A stretch of DNA of 64,000 nt, taken from Actinomadura cremea (lineage in GTDB: Bacteria; Actinomycetota; Actinomycetes; Streptosporangiales; Streptosporangiaceae). The stretch lies in assembly GCF_014648495.1 (NCBI RefSeq), contig NZ_BMRF01000024.1, forward strand, positions 56,888 through 120,887, written 5' to 3'. A program made the translations under genes and the position numbers. This document shows positions 40,919 to 49,384 of the stretch, in pieces; within the stretch, counting starts at the first letter, position 1; each line of letters starts with the position of its first letter. The notes under the pieces are model-generated. The model searched no databases and was not told the DNA's origin. It saw only the letters and a list, made by a program, of their open reading frames with translations.

Positions 40919-40933
40919 TGGCACCCGGTGCCA
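40919..40933. promoter_or_regulatory. 15-bp perfect palindrome upstream of the mycofactocin-coupled SDR
   Basis: TGGCACC-C-GGTGCCA is a perfect inverted repeat 36 bp before the leftward start at 40882. On the minus strand it lies between TTGCCC and CATAAG-like promoter elements, a typical position for a repressor operator. The regulator is not identified. Confidence 0.55.
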
Positions 40934-41011
40934 AAAAGGGCAACAGCCACTGCCACCAGCGATTCTCCGCACGAACCGGGCCGCCGCTCGGGGGCGGGTC
41001 CGCCGCTCGGA

Positions 41012-41051
41012 CGGACGGGGGAGGCGGCCCCGCGGCCGCCTCCCCCGTCCG
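41012..41051 (-). terminator. Perfect 18-bp hairpin ending the peptide-use operon
   Basis: CGGACGGGGGAGGCGGCC (41012-41029) and GGCCGCCTCCCCCGTCCG (41034-41051) pair perfectly over 18 bp with a CCGC loop, 11 bp after the stop of the S33 peptidase (41063, leftward). No T-run follows, as is common in actinomycetes. Confidence 0.7.
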
Positions 41052-41062
41052 AGGACGTCCCG

Positions 41063-42352
41063 TCAGACGCCGTCCTCCTCGGCCATGCCGAGCAGGCGGT
41101 CGAGAACGGCGGTGCCCTCCTTCAGCCCGTCGTGCTCGTACTCGTTGGTGATCCACGGCCGCAGCCCGCGCACCGCGCGCGCCGTCTCCAGCGAGAACTC
41201 GCGCGGGACGAACATGTCGTCGTGGTAGATCGCCGCGTAGACCGGCACCTCGTTGCGGGCGAGCCGGTCGAGGTCGTACAGGCGCGGCCAGTCGTCCTTC
41301 GCGGCCAGCAGGTGCGCCGTCTCGCGCAGCGGCACGAGCGCCGGGTCCTCGTCGAAGTTGAACGGGTAGTACGTCTCGCCCGTGAAGGCGAACGGCGCGC
41401 CGCCGTCCAGGTCGAACTCGGGGCGTGCCCGGTAGACGCGTTCCGCCGCCCAGTCCGTCGCCCCGCCCTGCGCGTAGATCAGCTCCTGGAACAGGGCGTA
41501 GAGCGGGCGGGCGGCGAGACCGGTGGCGTCGTGCACGCCCGCGAGGAAGGTGTCCGAGAGCTCCGGCCCGTCCGGGCCCTCGACGAACGCCTCCTCGAGG
41601 AGGAAGTGCAGCGTGTCGAAGCCGGCCCGGGTGCCGAGGCCGAGCCCGAGGCCCTGGAACCGGCGCGGCGACAGCCGCTCCCCCGTGGGCATGCGCACGT
41701 CGTGCGTCCGCAGGTGCCGGGCGATGCGGGCGCACAGGTCGCGGTCGCCGGGGTGCCGGGCGAAGTACTCCTCGTTCTTCTCCAGCGTCCGGTCGAAGGT
41801 CAGCCGGTAGACCTCGTCGGCCGTCCCGGTGAGCGTCGGCAGCCCGCCCGTGACGAACGACCGCCGCAGCCCCTCGGGCGCCAGCGACAGGTACGCCATC
41901 GTGATGAACCCGCCGTAGCTCTGCCCGAGCGTCGTCCACGGCCGCCCGCCGCCCAGCTCGCGGCGCAGGGCCTCGGCGTCCCGGACGATCGCGTCGGCGC
42001 GGAAGTGCGCGAGGTAGGCGGCCTGCTCGGCGGGCCCGCCGAGCCGGGCGAGGGTCCGCCGGTTCACGGGCGCGGACCGGCCGGTGCCGCGCTGGTCGAG
42101 CAGCACGACGCGGTGGTCGTCCAGCGCCCGCCCGACGAACCCGCTCTTGGACGCGGGCCGCACCGCCTTCCCGCCCGGACCGCCCTGCAGGAACAGCAGC
42201 CGGGGCAGGTCGGCGTCCGCCTTGGCCGCCGTGACGACCTCGCGCGCATACACCTCGATGCGCGGGCCGTCCGGACGGTCGTGGTCGAGCGGGACCTCGA
42301 CGACGTGGTCGGTGCAGACGAGGCCCCGCTGCCGGAACGTTCCGGTGATCAT
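41063..42352 (-). CDS. S33-family alpha/beta hydrolase, proline iminopeptidase-like
   Basis: A 429-residue alpha/beta hydrolase of the S33 proline/prolyl iminopeptidase group. LLFLQGGPGGKAVRP (oxyanion HGGPG-like), VVLLDQRGTGRSAPV (DQRGxGxS, the S33 hallmark) and the nucleophile elbow TTLGQSYGGFITMAYLSL are clear. The likely catalytic Asp and His are in AAIYHDDMFVPREF and TNEYEHDGLKEG. It would remove N-terminal residues from peptides. The ATG at 42352 overlaps the M29 stop by one base (TGATG). It is the last gene of the operon. Confidence 0.88.
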   Translation of the reverse strand: MITGTFRQRGLVCTDHVVEVPLDHDRPDGPRIEVYAREVVTAAKADADLPRLLFLQGGPGGKAVRPASKSGFVGRALDDHRVVLLDQRGTGRSAPVNRRTLARLGGPAEQAAYLAHFRADAIVRDAEALRRELGGGRPWTTLGQSYGGFITMAYLSLAPEGLRRSFVTGGLPTLTGTADEVYRLTFDRTLEKNEEYFARHPGDRDLCARIARHLRTHDVRMPTGERLSPRRFQGLGLGLGTRAGFDTLHFLLEEAFVEGPDGPELSDTFLAGVHDATGLAARPLYALFQELIYAQGGATDWAAERVYRARPEFDLDGGAPFAFTGETYYPFNFDEDPALVPLRETAHLLAAKDDWPRLYDLDRLARNEVPVYAAIYHDDMFVPREFSLETARAVRGLRPWITNEYEHDGLKEGTAVLDRLLGMAEEDGV

Positions 42353-43443
42353 CAGTAGCCCGGGATTCCGAGGCGGTGGCAGATCTCGACCAGTTCGGGG
42401 TGCACGTAGCGGCCCTCGATCTCGATCGCCTCGCCGTCCAGGTAGATGGACGGGTTGAGCATGCTGCCGTCGGTGTGCGCGGGGGCGAGGAACGGGTCGC
42501 CGCCGATCCAGGCGCCCTTCGTGCCGAGGCCCAGCTCGACGCAGCCGAAGATGCGCTCGTCCTCCACGATCCGGCCGGTCGGCTGGGTGACGCCGGGGTT
42601 GAACCCGAGCGACCAGTGCGCGATCCGGTACATGTTGCGGCCGACCTCCTCGTCGTCCGCCGACCGGGCCTGCTCCTCCATCCAGCGGCGGAAGACCGTC
42701 GCGTCGGTACCCTCGCCCTCGATGGAGGTGACGGCGCCCGCGGCGACCTCCATCCGGATCGGCGAGCGGATCAGTCCCAGGTCGTTCGGCGGCCAGACGG
42801 CGCCGTCGAACACCAGCACGCCCTCCTGGGTCTCCTCCAGGGGGTTCCAGGAGATCTGCCCGGCCAGCATGACGGTCTCGCCCGGCTTCTCGGCGGGCTT
42901 GCCGCGCAGGTTGATCGGCCGGCCGCCGTTGCGGGCGCGCAGGTCGGTGCCCGCCGGGGTGGTGATGCGCACCTCGTCGGCCTTCTCCAGCAGCCGCACC
43001 AGCGCCTTGCCGAGGTCGATCGTGCCCTGGAAGTCCACCCGGGCCACGGTGTCGACGAGCATCTGGACGTCCATGCCGGTCAGGTTCGCGTAGCGGGTGC
43101 CCTGCGCCATCGCCGCGCGGAACGCGTCCGAGTGCATGATGTACGCCAGCGCGTACTCGATCCACACCTGCGACCGGGCGACCGCGCCCGCGACCGGCCC
43201 CGGCGGCTCCATCGCCGAGGACGGCCGCGTCGGATACCACACGACCGTCGGCGTCGCCCCGGCCGCCGCGACCGCCTGCGCGGTGACGTCCACGACCCGC
43301 GCGTCGGTGGAGCTGTCGGCGGTGATCACGACGTCCTCGCCGGGCTTGACGAGCATGATCTCCTCGACGAGCTTGCGGGCGCCGAGCGCGGCCTCGTACG
43401 ACAGGTACTCGGGCCGGGACTCGATCCGGCTGGTCACTTCCAC
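42352..43443 (-). CDS. M29-family (aminopeptidase T-like) leucyl aminopeptidase
   Basis: A 363-residue metallopeptidase of family M29. It shows KLVEEIMLVKPGEDVVITAD near the N-terminus, the metal-region glycine/His/Glu segments FNPGVTQPTGRIVEDERIFG and CVELGLGTKGAWIGGDPFLA, and the terminal HTDGSMLNPSIYLDGEAIEI. M29 enzymes are dinuclear zinc or cobalt aminopeptidases active on small peptides. GTG at 43443 is six bases after AGGG; GTG at 43437 is an alternative. It starts 8 bp after the OPT gene and is coupled to the S33 peptidase. Confidence 0.87.
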   Translation of the reverse strand: MEVTSRIESRPEYLSYEAALGARKLVEEIMLVKPGEDVVITADSSTDARVVDVTAQAVAAAGATPTVVWYPTRPSSAMEPPGPVAGAVARSQVWIEYALAYIMHSDAFRAAMAQGTRYANLTGMDVQMLVDTVARVDFQGTIDLGKALVRLLEKADEVRITTPAGTDLRARNGGRPINLRGKPAEKPGETVMLAGQISWNPLEETQEGVLVFDGAVWPPNDLGLIRSPIRMEVAAGAVTSIEGEGTDATVFRRWMEEQARSADDEEVGRNMYRIAHWSLGFNPGVTQPTGRIVEDERIFGCVELGLGTKGAWIGGDPFLAPAHTDGSMLNPSIYLDGEAIEIEGRYVHPELVEICHRLGIPGY

Positions 43444-43451
43444 TTCGTTCC

Positions 43452-45113
43452 CTATCCCTTCACTACGCGGCTGACATCGGTGAGCGAGCTTCCGGCGATC
43501 AGTCCCGAACCGATCAGGTTCAGCTCGCCGCTCGCGGCCTCGGGTCCGCGCACCCGGGCCCAGATGATCCTGAAGGCCAGTGCGCCGAGCACGAACCAGC
43601 AGGCGTACGGGGTGAGGATCAGCAGTCCGGTGGCCAGCAACACGCCCATCTGCCGTTCCGGCCCGCCGATGAACTGGATGAGCGCGCCGGGGACCGCCCA
43701 GATCAGGATGTTGGTGAGCGTGGAGGTGTCGGTGAGGCCGCCCGCGACGGTGTCGGCGTACACCTTCGACACCGGCGGGATCTCGCCGCCCTCGAAGTAG
43801 GACCTCCAGGTCACCGCGACCACGGCGAGCGCGACCGCGAAGCCGACGAGCTGGGCGATGTACTGCTGCCTGCGGCCGGCCCGCTCGACGAGCCGGTACG
43901 GGGTGCCGCCCTGCCGCAGGATCCAGCCCGCCTTCAGGTCGTAGCCCATGTCGGCGAACGCGGGGCCGGTCGCGGCGATGTAGGCGACGAACAGCGCCAG
44001 CGGAACGGTCGGGATCCCGATGACCAGGCCCAGCACCATGAAGATCAATGTGACCGCGAACGCCGGGAACCAGCCCGAGTGCATCGCGGCCAGGCCGACG
44101 ATCAGCTGGTGCACCAGCGCGGCGAAGCCCGCCAGCAGGCACCATCCGACCAGCTCGATCACCGACAGCTCGCCGAGGATCCCGCCGGTCAGCGCCACGG
44201 CGAGCGCGCCGAGCACGAACAGGACGTAGCCCTGGGTGAGCGCCCGGCGCAACCCGTTCTCGTCCACCGTGGTCCGCATGGCCTCGTCGGTCTGCGCGCC
44301 CACGGCCGTCCGGCCGTCCTGCCCGTCCCCGGGCTTCTCCTGCTGCCTGCGGGCGAGCAGCACGACGGCCTGCACGAGGGCGACGAGCCCGGCGCCGACC
44401 ATGAAGCCGTGCGGGATGTACATCTCGTTGAGGTCGATGTCGAACCATTCCTGGCCGTACTGGTTCACGCCCAGCCCGACGCCGAACATGCCCAGCGCCC
44501 AGATGTTGCCGATCAGCGCGACGCCCGCGGCCGAGAACGGCAGCGCGTTGCCGGCGACCTTGACGAACGAGCCGAGGAAGCCCACCAGGCCGCCGAGGCC
44601 CAGCACGACCGCCTTGCGGCCGCCCTCGTCCCCGGCCACGATCGTCTCCGCCGCGGCGACGCCGGGCGGCCACGTCGACCGGGCCGGGAACAGCTTGGAG
44701 TCGAACACCCGGTACAGCACCAGGGAGTCGACGAACAGCCCGATCCCGGCGCCCAGCAGCATGGGCCACACCAGGTCGGGACGGCCCAGCACGAACGGGA
44801 CGCCGATCGGCACCAGCAGCGAGTTCGCGGCGGCGAACGTGGCGCCGGAGATGGCGCTCTGCACCAGGTTCTGCCGGTGCACCGACCGCATCTCGCGCAG
44901 CTTGCGCGCCGGGATCCGGCCCACCAGCATCGCGATCAGCGCCCCGATGACCGAGGTGTTGGCCGAGATGCCGAGCGTGGTCACCAGGTGCAGGCCGATG
45001 AGCGCGCCGAGCACCGACAGCACGATGGTCAGGATCAGGACGACCGGCTCGTGCGCGCGGGGGTGCGATTCCGGCCCGCGCAGGGCCGCCCCCTTCAGCG
45101 ATGGCATGGTCAC
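43452..45113 (-). CDS. OPT/YSL-type oligopeptide transporter
   Basis: A 553-residue polytopic membrane protein with about 12-14 hydrophobic helices. Segments such as LTIVLSVLGALIGLHLVTTL, VGLGGLVGFLGSFVKVAGNA, FGVGLGVNQYGQEWFDIDLN and PTVPLALFVAYIAATGPAFA, with a large basic cytoplasmic loop near residues 255-285 (RRQQEKPGDGQDGRT), match the OPT superfamily, which imports oligopeptides or metal chelates with protons. GTG at 45113 lies 7 bases after AGGA. It is flanked by its IclR regulator and two peptidases, so peptide uptake is the most likely job. Confidence 0.85.
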   Translation of the reverse strand: MTMPSLKGAALRGPESHPRAHEPVVLILTIVLSVLGALIGLHLVTTLGISANTSVIGALIAMLVGRIPARKLREMRSVHRQNLVQSAISGATFAAANSLLVPIGVPFVLGRPDLVWPMLLGAGIGLFVDSLVLYRVFDSKLFPARSTWPPGVAAAETIVAGDEGGRKAVVLGLGGLVGFLGSFVKVAGNALPFSAAGVALIGNIWALGMFGVGLGVNQYGQEWFDIDLNEMYIPHGFMVGAGLVALVQAVVLLARRQQEKPGDGQDGRTAVGAQTDEAMRTTVDENGLRRALTQGYVLFVLGALAVALTGGILGELSVIELVGWCLLAGFAALVHQLIVGLAAMHSGWFPAFAVTLIFMVLGLVIGIPTVPLALFVAYIAATGPAFADMGYDLKAGWILRQGGTPYRLVERAGRRQQYIAQLVGFAVALAVVAVTWRSYFEGGEIPPVSKVYADTVAGGLTDTSTLTNILIWAVPGALIQFIGGPERQMGVLLATGLLILTPYACWFVLGALAFRIIWARVRGPEAASGELNLIGSGLIAGSSLTDVSRVVKG

Positions 45114-45126
45114 AGGCTCTTCCTCG

Positions 45127-45900
45127 CTACTCTTCGGCCCCGCCGCCGTCGAGCAGGCGGCTCAGCGACTCCGCGGCGCCGCGCACCCGCGCGATGGTGG
45201 TGTCGATCTTCTCCGTGACGTTGTGGTGCGGGCCGATCACGACCAGCGAGCCGACGACCTCCCCGGCGGCGAACACCGGCGCCGCGACCGAGGTGACGTT
45301 GAGGTCGTACTCCCCGTGCGAGATCGAGACCCGGTCCCGGCGGATCCGCGCGTACACCGCGCGGAGCTCGTCCGGGTCGGTGACCGTGGTGTCGCTGAAC
45401 CGCTCCAGCGGTCCCGCGCCCAGCAGCCGCCGGACGTCGTCGTCCGGGTAGAACGCGAAGATGGCGTGCCCGGCGGCGCCGCCGTGGGCCGGGAGCGTCT
45501 CCCCCACGATGGCCGAGTACCGCATGGGCCCCGCGGCGTCGACCGCCAGCGCCGTCCGGTATCCGGCGCCGTGCGGCACGTTGAGGATGGCGCTCTCCCC
45601 CAGCTCGCGGGCGAGCGCGGCGAGCTGCGGCCGGGCCGCCGCCTCCAGCGTCCCGCCCCGCTCCGCGGCCCGCGCGAGCACGCCGACCGCCGCTCCGAGC
45701 CGGTACCGCCGGGTGTCGGGATCGGCGAGGACGAACCCCCGGTGGGCGAGCGTCGTCAGCAGCCGGTGCGCGACCGCCTTGTCGAGCCCCAGCTCCCGGG
45801 CCAGCTCGCTGACCCCCCACTCCGTCCGATGCTGGAAGGCCAGCAGCACCAGCAGCCCCCGATCGAGGGTCTTGGCCGTACCGCGTCCAGACTCGCCCAA
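45127..45900 (-). CDS. IclR-family transcriptional regulator
   Basis: A 257-residue IclR-type regulator. The winged helix (WGVSELARELGLDKAVAHRLLTTL then HRGFVLADPDTRRYRLG) is followed by the effector domain (ESAILNVPHGAGYRTALAVD, LPAHGGAAGHAIFAFYPDD, ISHGEYDLNVTSVAAPVF). I chose TTG at 45900, eight bases after AGGAGAGG. A longer frame to 45957 would translate the operator DNA (residues NAVAINATG) and is unlikely. It is first in an operon with the transporter and two peptidases and is probably autoregulated through the repeat at 45915-45941. Confidence 0.9.
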   Translation of the reverse strand: MGESGRGTAKTLDRGLLVLLAFQHRTEWGVSELARELGLDKAVAHRLLTTLAHRGFVLADPDTRRYRLGAAVGVLARAAERGGTLEAAARPQLAALARELGESAILNVPHGAGYRTALAVDAAGPMRYSAIVGETLPAHGGAAGHAIFAFYPDDDVRRLLGAGPLERFSDTTVTDPDELRAVYARIRRDRVSISHGEYDLNVTSVAAPVFAAGEVVGSLVVIGPHHNVTEKIDTTIARVRGAAESLSRLLDGGGAEE

Positions 45901-45914
45901 CGCGACCACCTCTC

Positions 45915-45941
45915 CTGTTGCGTTAATCGCAACAGCGTTGC
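45915..45941. promoter_or_regulatory. IclR operator: overlapping inverted repeats
   Basis: CTGTTGCG-TTAAT-CGCAACAG (45915-45935) is a perfect 8-bp-arm inverted repeat. A second, GCAAC-AGC-GTTGC (45929-45941), shares one arm, giving three GTTGC-type half-sites. It lies immediately upstream of the iclR ribosome site, as expected for an autoregulatory IclR operator. Confidence 0.7.
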
Positions 45942-46040
45942 TATTTCTGAGGCGCACTGTATCCGCTGGTCACTCATTACGGTCAAGCCCGAAAGGACCC
46001 CGTAACCGGGTTTTTACCTCGACAACCCTCCCGAGCAGCA

Positions 46041-46084
46041 CAAAACGCCCGCCCGCACGCGCTGAGCGGCGTGCGGACGGGCGT
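46041..46084 (-). terminator. Intrinsic terminator of the M16-type gene
   Basis: Read leftward, a 16-bp stem with one mismatch (46069-46084 with 46045-46060, 8-nt loop) is followed by TTTTG (46045-46041). It lies 43 bp past the stop of the M16-type gene at 46127 and before the iclR promoter. Confidence 0.8.
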
Positions 46085-46126
46085 TCGGGACGGGGCGGTC
46101 GGGACGGGCGTTCGGGACGATCCCGC

Positions 46127-48601
46127 TCAGGCGCGGACCTCGCGGAGGGCCCGCGCGAGCAGCCGGTCGGGATCGGGGGCGTACCCCCAGGCCCGCAGGG
46201 GCGGCATGGTGCGGCCGACGCGCGAAAGGTGGTGGCGGGCGCGGTCGTGGTCGCCCGCGCGGAAGAAGGCCGCGCCGAAGAAGTGGTGGGCTTCCAGGTT
46301 CCGGGGGTGCGGCCGCGACTCGGCGAGCCAGCGGTCGGCGGCGGCCGCCACCGCGGCGTGCACCTCCGGCCGGGCCATGTAGGCGTCGAGCAGCTCCCAG
46401 CTCTCGTCCGGGGCGACCTCCATGTGCGCGGTCGTCAGCACGGCCGTGACCGGGTCCCCCGGTTCGGCGGCGGCGACGGTCCGCTCCGCGAACTCCAGCA
46501 CCTCGGCGTCCGACCCCTTCCACTTCGCGCAGAGGATCTGCGCGCGGGTGACGTGCCCCGCGTAGAGGGACGGGTGCCGCGCCTTGAGCTCGTCCCACAT
46601 CCGGTCGAGTTCGTACCGTTCGAGCTGCATCCCGTTGCCGTAGCGCTGGAGGTGATCCCACGGAACCGGGTCGCCGGGCAGCAGTTCGGCCGCCTTCCGC
46701 AGCGGTCCTCCGGCCGGTGCGAGCAGCCGCCAGAATCGGGTGAACCGCTCCCGGGTGATGTGCTCGGCGCGGTACCCGGTGCGCGCCTTCCACGCCTCCC
46801 CGACGCGGACGGCGCCGAGCCACAGCTGCACGTCCGGGTCGTCCGGCGCGTCGGCGGCGAGCCGCGCGAGGTCCCCGCTCCGGCCGAGCGCCGCGTCGGT
46901 GAGGTTCTCCAGGCAGAGCGAGCGCGACTCGGCGTCGTCGCGGGTGCGGGCCAGCAGGTCCAGGCCGGGGCGCAGGTCCCCGCCCCGGACGACCGGCAGC
47001 GCCGCCGCCAGCGCGGCGTCGTCCCAGGCCGGGCCGGGCTTCGACCCGAACCTGCCGCGCAGCCCCCGGACGGCGGTCGCCGCCCGGGTCAGGAGCGAGT
47101 CCGCCGCCAGGGGGTCCGGCTCGGGCTCGGGGGCGGCCCCGGGGCCGTCCGGGACGTGGTCGTCCGGGCGGGCCGGCATGCGGACGACCGCCCCGGCGGG
47201 CGCGTGCCGGTCGATCTCGGCGACGATGGCCGGGCCGTCGGCCCACAGGTTGGGTTCGACGCCGACGGTCAGCCCGTCGAGCCCGACCAGCACGCGCAGC
47301 CCGTCCGGCCAGGCCAGCACGGCGCCGCACGCGTCGTGGCGGACGGTGCACATCTCGGGGCCGGTCAGGGACGTCACGCCGTCCGGGCCGACGATGAGGC
47401 TGAGCCCCGGCTCGTCGGGCCGGGTGTGGACGCGGCCGTCCACCGCGACGGCGGAGGCCGTCGGCGCGGGGCGGAAGCGCGCGTCGTTCGGCTCCTGCTC
47501 GCGCGGGAGCATCAGCAGGGCCTGGTCCAGGACGGCGGCGGCGACCTCCTGGAGGTCCTGCGGCTTGATCGCGTCGAGGTCGGCGAGCAGTTCGCCGGTG
47601 CTCTGCGTCCGGTGCCCCAGCAGTTCGTTCACGCAGTGCACGGCGGCCCGGGAGGCGCGGCTCTCGGCCGCGGAGATCTGCGTGCGGCACGCCGCCACGA
47701 CCTCGGCCAGCTCCTCCGCGTCCATCGGCTCGGCGGCGATGCGGTCGAACTCGGCGAGGAACCGTTCCGCGAGTTCCGGCCGCACCTCGGCGAGCCCGTC
47801 GGCGAACGCCAGGATCTGCGCGGTGTCGCCGTCGCGGGGCGAGTAGTCGGCGTCCGTGGTGTAGCTCAGCGCGCCGTCGCGGCGCAGGACCCGGTGCAGC
47901 CGCCGCCTCAGGACGTCGGTGTAGACCCGGGCGGCGGTCGAGCGGGGCACGACGGCGCTCAGGCCGACGCCCTTGACGTTGGCCGTGAAGTAGGCGGGCT
48001 TGAACGGCAGCGCGTCGGTGGCCTCGGGGATCGGCCGCCGTTCACCGTCGGGCAGACGCAGCGCCAGCCCTTCGGGCGGCGGGCCGCCGATCAGCGCCAG
48101 GGCGGCGTTCTGGCGGGTGAACCACCGCGCCGCCCACTGCTGGACGTCCTCGGCGGTGCAGCCGCCCAGCCCGTGCTCCTCGTAGGCGGGCAGGCCGTGG
48201 GTCGCGGCGCCGTAACGCCACAGGAGCATCTGCCCGTGGGCTCCGGTGTCGCGGCTCGCGGCCTCGGTGCGCAGAATCTGCTTCTCCGCGTCGAGGCGGT
48301 CCACGGGCAATTCGCGCAGGGAATCGCACAACGACGCCAGGAACTCCGCGACCTTCGGCCCCTCACCGTGGGTGACGAATGTTGTCGTCACCGCGTCCAC
48401 GGCACCGTTGTAGTGGTAATCGGTCTCGCCGACCGCGTGCAGGGCCAGATGCTCGACCAGATGGGTCAGCCCGCCGCGCGCAAGGGTCTCGTCGGCCCGG
48501 CCGACCCGGAACGCGAGAACGGCCCGGTATTCGTCGTCACCCGGCCTTCCCTCGTTCCAGAACACGGGCACCCCATCGATTTCGGTGCGCACGACTTCCA
48601 C
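46127..48601 (-). CDS. M16-family (insulinase-like) protein with a helical-repeat C-terminus
   Basis: An 824-residue protein. The N-terminal half is an M16 metallopeptidase. The inverted zinc motif HLVEH is at residues 47-51 (GLTHLVEHLALHAV), with Glu113 in QILRTEAASRD a candidate third ligand. Further M16 blocks are GCTAEDVQQWAARWFTRQNAALALIGGPPP and LRRRLHRVLRRDGALSYTTDADYSPRDGDT. After a Pro-rich linker near residues 480-495 (PDGPGAAPEPEPDPLAADS), the C-terminal ~300 residues are helical and TPR-like (YAGHVTRAQILCAKW, HHFFGAAFFRAGDHDRARHH). No signal peptide. GTG at 48601 follows GGGAGG. It stands alone, divergent from the TetR gene. Function unknown. Confidence 0.82.
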   Translation of the reverse strand: MEVVRTEIDGVPVFWNEGRPGDDEYRAVLAFRVGRADETLARGGLTHLVEHLALHAVGETDYHYNGAVDAVTTTFVTHGEGPKVAEFLASLCDSLRELPVDRLDAEKQILRTEAASRDTGAHGQMLLWRYGAATHGLPAYEEHGLGGCTAEDVQQWAARWFTRQNAALALIGGPPPEGLALRLPDGERRPIPEATDALPFKPAYFTANVKGVGLSAVVPRSTAARVYTDVLRRRLHRVLRRDGALSYTTDADYSPRDGDTAQILAFADGLAEVRPELAERFLAEFDRIAAEPMDAEELAEVVAACRTQISAAESRASRAAVHCVNELLGHRTQSTGELLADLDAIKPQDLQEVAAAVLDQALLMLPREQEPNDARFRPAPTASAVAVDGRVHTRPDEPGLSLIVGPDGVTSLTGPEMCTVRHDACGAVLAWPDGLRVLVGLDGLTVGVEPNLWADGPAIVAEIDRHAPAGAVVRMPARPDDHVPDGPGAAPEPEPDPLAADSLLTRAATAVRGLRGRFGSKPGPAWDDAALAAALPVVRGGDLRPGLDLLARTRDDAESRSLCLENLTDAALGRSGDLARLAADAPDDPDVQLWLGAVRVGEAWKARTGYRAEHITRERFTRFWRLLAPAGGPLRKAAELLPGDPVPWDHLQRYGNGMQLERYELDRMWDELKARHPSLYAGHVTRAQILCAKWKGSDAEVLEFAERTVAAAEPGDPVTAVLTTAHMEVAPDESWELLDAYMARPEVHAAVAAAADRWLAESRPHPRNLEAHHFFGAAFFRAGDHDRARHHLSRVGRTMPPLRAWGYAPDPDRLLARALREVRA

Positions 48602-48641
48602 TCGACCTCCCCTTTTTCGGAGGCATGAGCGTACAATTCCC

Positions 48642-48658
48642 AGATTCCGGGAGAATCT
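48642..48658. promoter_or_regulatory. 17-bp inverted repeat between the M16-type and TetR genes
   Basis: AGATTC-CGGGA-GAATCT, with perfect 6-bp arms, sits midway in the 108-bp divergent spacer. It could be an operator for the TetR-family protein or for the M16-type gene. Confidence 0.4.
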
Positions 48659-48709
48659 CGTATCGGTATCGAATGATGGGCGTCCGGGCGCGCGTGAGAT
48701 GCTGCTTCG

Positions 48710-49384
48710 ATGACGACGACCGGGCCCGCGGGACCGGCTCCGCGCCGCCGGCGCGGCCGTCCCGGCTACGACCAGGCGGCGATCCTGCGCACGGCGGTGG
48801 AGCTGTTCAACCGCAAGGGGTACGACGCCACCAGCATGGGCGACCTCGCCAAGGAGCTGGGGCTGACGAAACCGGCGATCTACCACCACGTCACGAGCAA
48901 GGAGCAGCTGCTCGCGCGGGCGCTGGACGACGCCCTCGACGAGCTGACCGCCGTGGTGACCGAGGCGTCGCAGGACCCGGACGGACGGACGGCGTACCGG
49001 CGGCTGCGCGGGGTCGTGCGGCGCAGCGTCGAGGTGCTGGTGGCGCACCAGCCGTCCGTCACGCTCCTGCTGCGGGTGCGGGGCAACGGCGACGTCGAGC
49101 GGGCCGCCCTCGACCGCCGTCGGCGGCTCGACGAGCGGCTCGCCGCGCTGGTCGCGGACGCGGCCGCCGAAGGCGCGCTGCGCGACGACCTGCCGCCGCC
49201 GCTGGTGAGCCGGCTGCTGTTCGGCATGGTCAACTCGCTGGTCGAGTGGTACCGCGCGGACGGGGCGTACGATCCGGCGACGGTCGCCGACGCGATCACC
49301 ACCCTCGCCTTCGACGGCCTCACCCGGCGGGACTCCCCGGCCGGTCCGGCGGGTCAGGCGGGCCAGGCGGGTCAGGCGTCGTAG
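48710..49384 (+). CDS. paaR: TetR-family regulator, probable PaaR
   Basis: A 224-residue TetR-type regulator. The helix-turn-helix is AVELFNRKGYDATSMGDLA then KELGLTKPAIYHHVTSKEQLL. The C-terminus ends in a short repeat (AGPAGQAGQAGQAS). It converges on paaE and overlaps it by 13 bp. Position beside the phenylacetate genes and a PaaR-like palindrome at 53182 suggest it is the phenylacetyl-CoA-responsive repressor PaaR. The symbol is an inference from context. Confidence 0.8.
   Translation: MTTTGPAGPAPRRRRGRPGYDQAAILRTAVELFNRKGYDATSMGDLAKELGLTKPAIYHHVTSKEQLLARALDDALDELTAVVTEASQDPDGRTAYRRLRGVVRRSVEVLVAHQPSVTLLLRVRGNGDVERAALDRRRRLDERLAALVADAAAEGALRDDLPPPLVSRLLFGMVNSLVEWYRADGAYDPATVADAITTLAFDGLTRRDSPAGPAGQAGQAGQAS

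Noticed and set aside
45901-45957. N-terminal extension of the IclR protein to 45957
   Set aside because: The extra codons translate the inverted-repeat operator and lie upstream of the AGGAGAGG ribosome site, so the start is placed at 45900.
49340-49383. Short tandem repeat GGTCAGGCG/GGCCAGGCG at the end of the TetR gene as a mobile-element trace
   Set aside because: It simply encodes the AGQAGQAGQA tail and has no flanking duplication or transposase.
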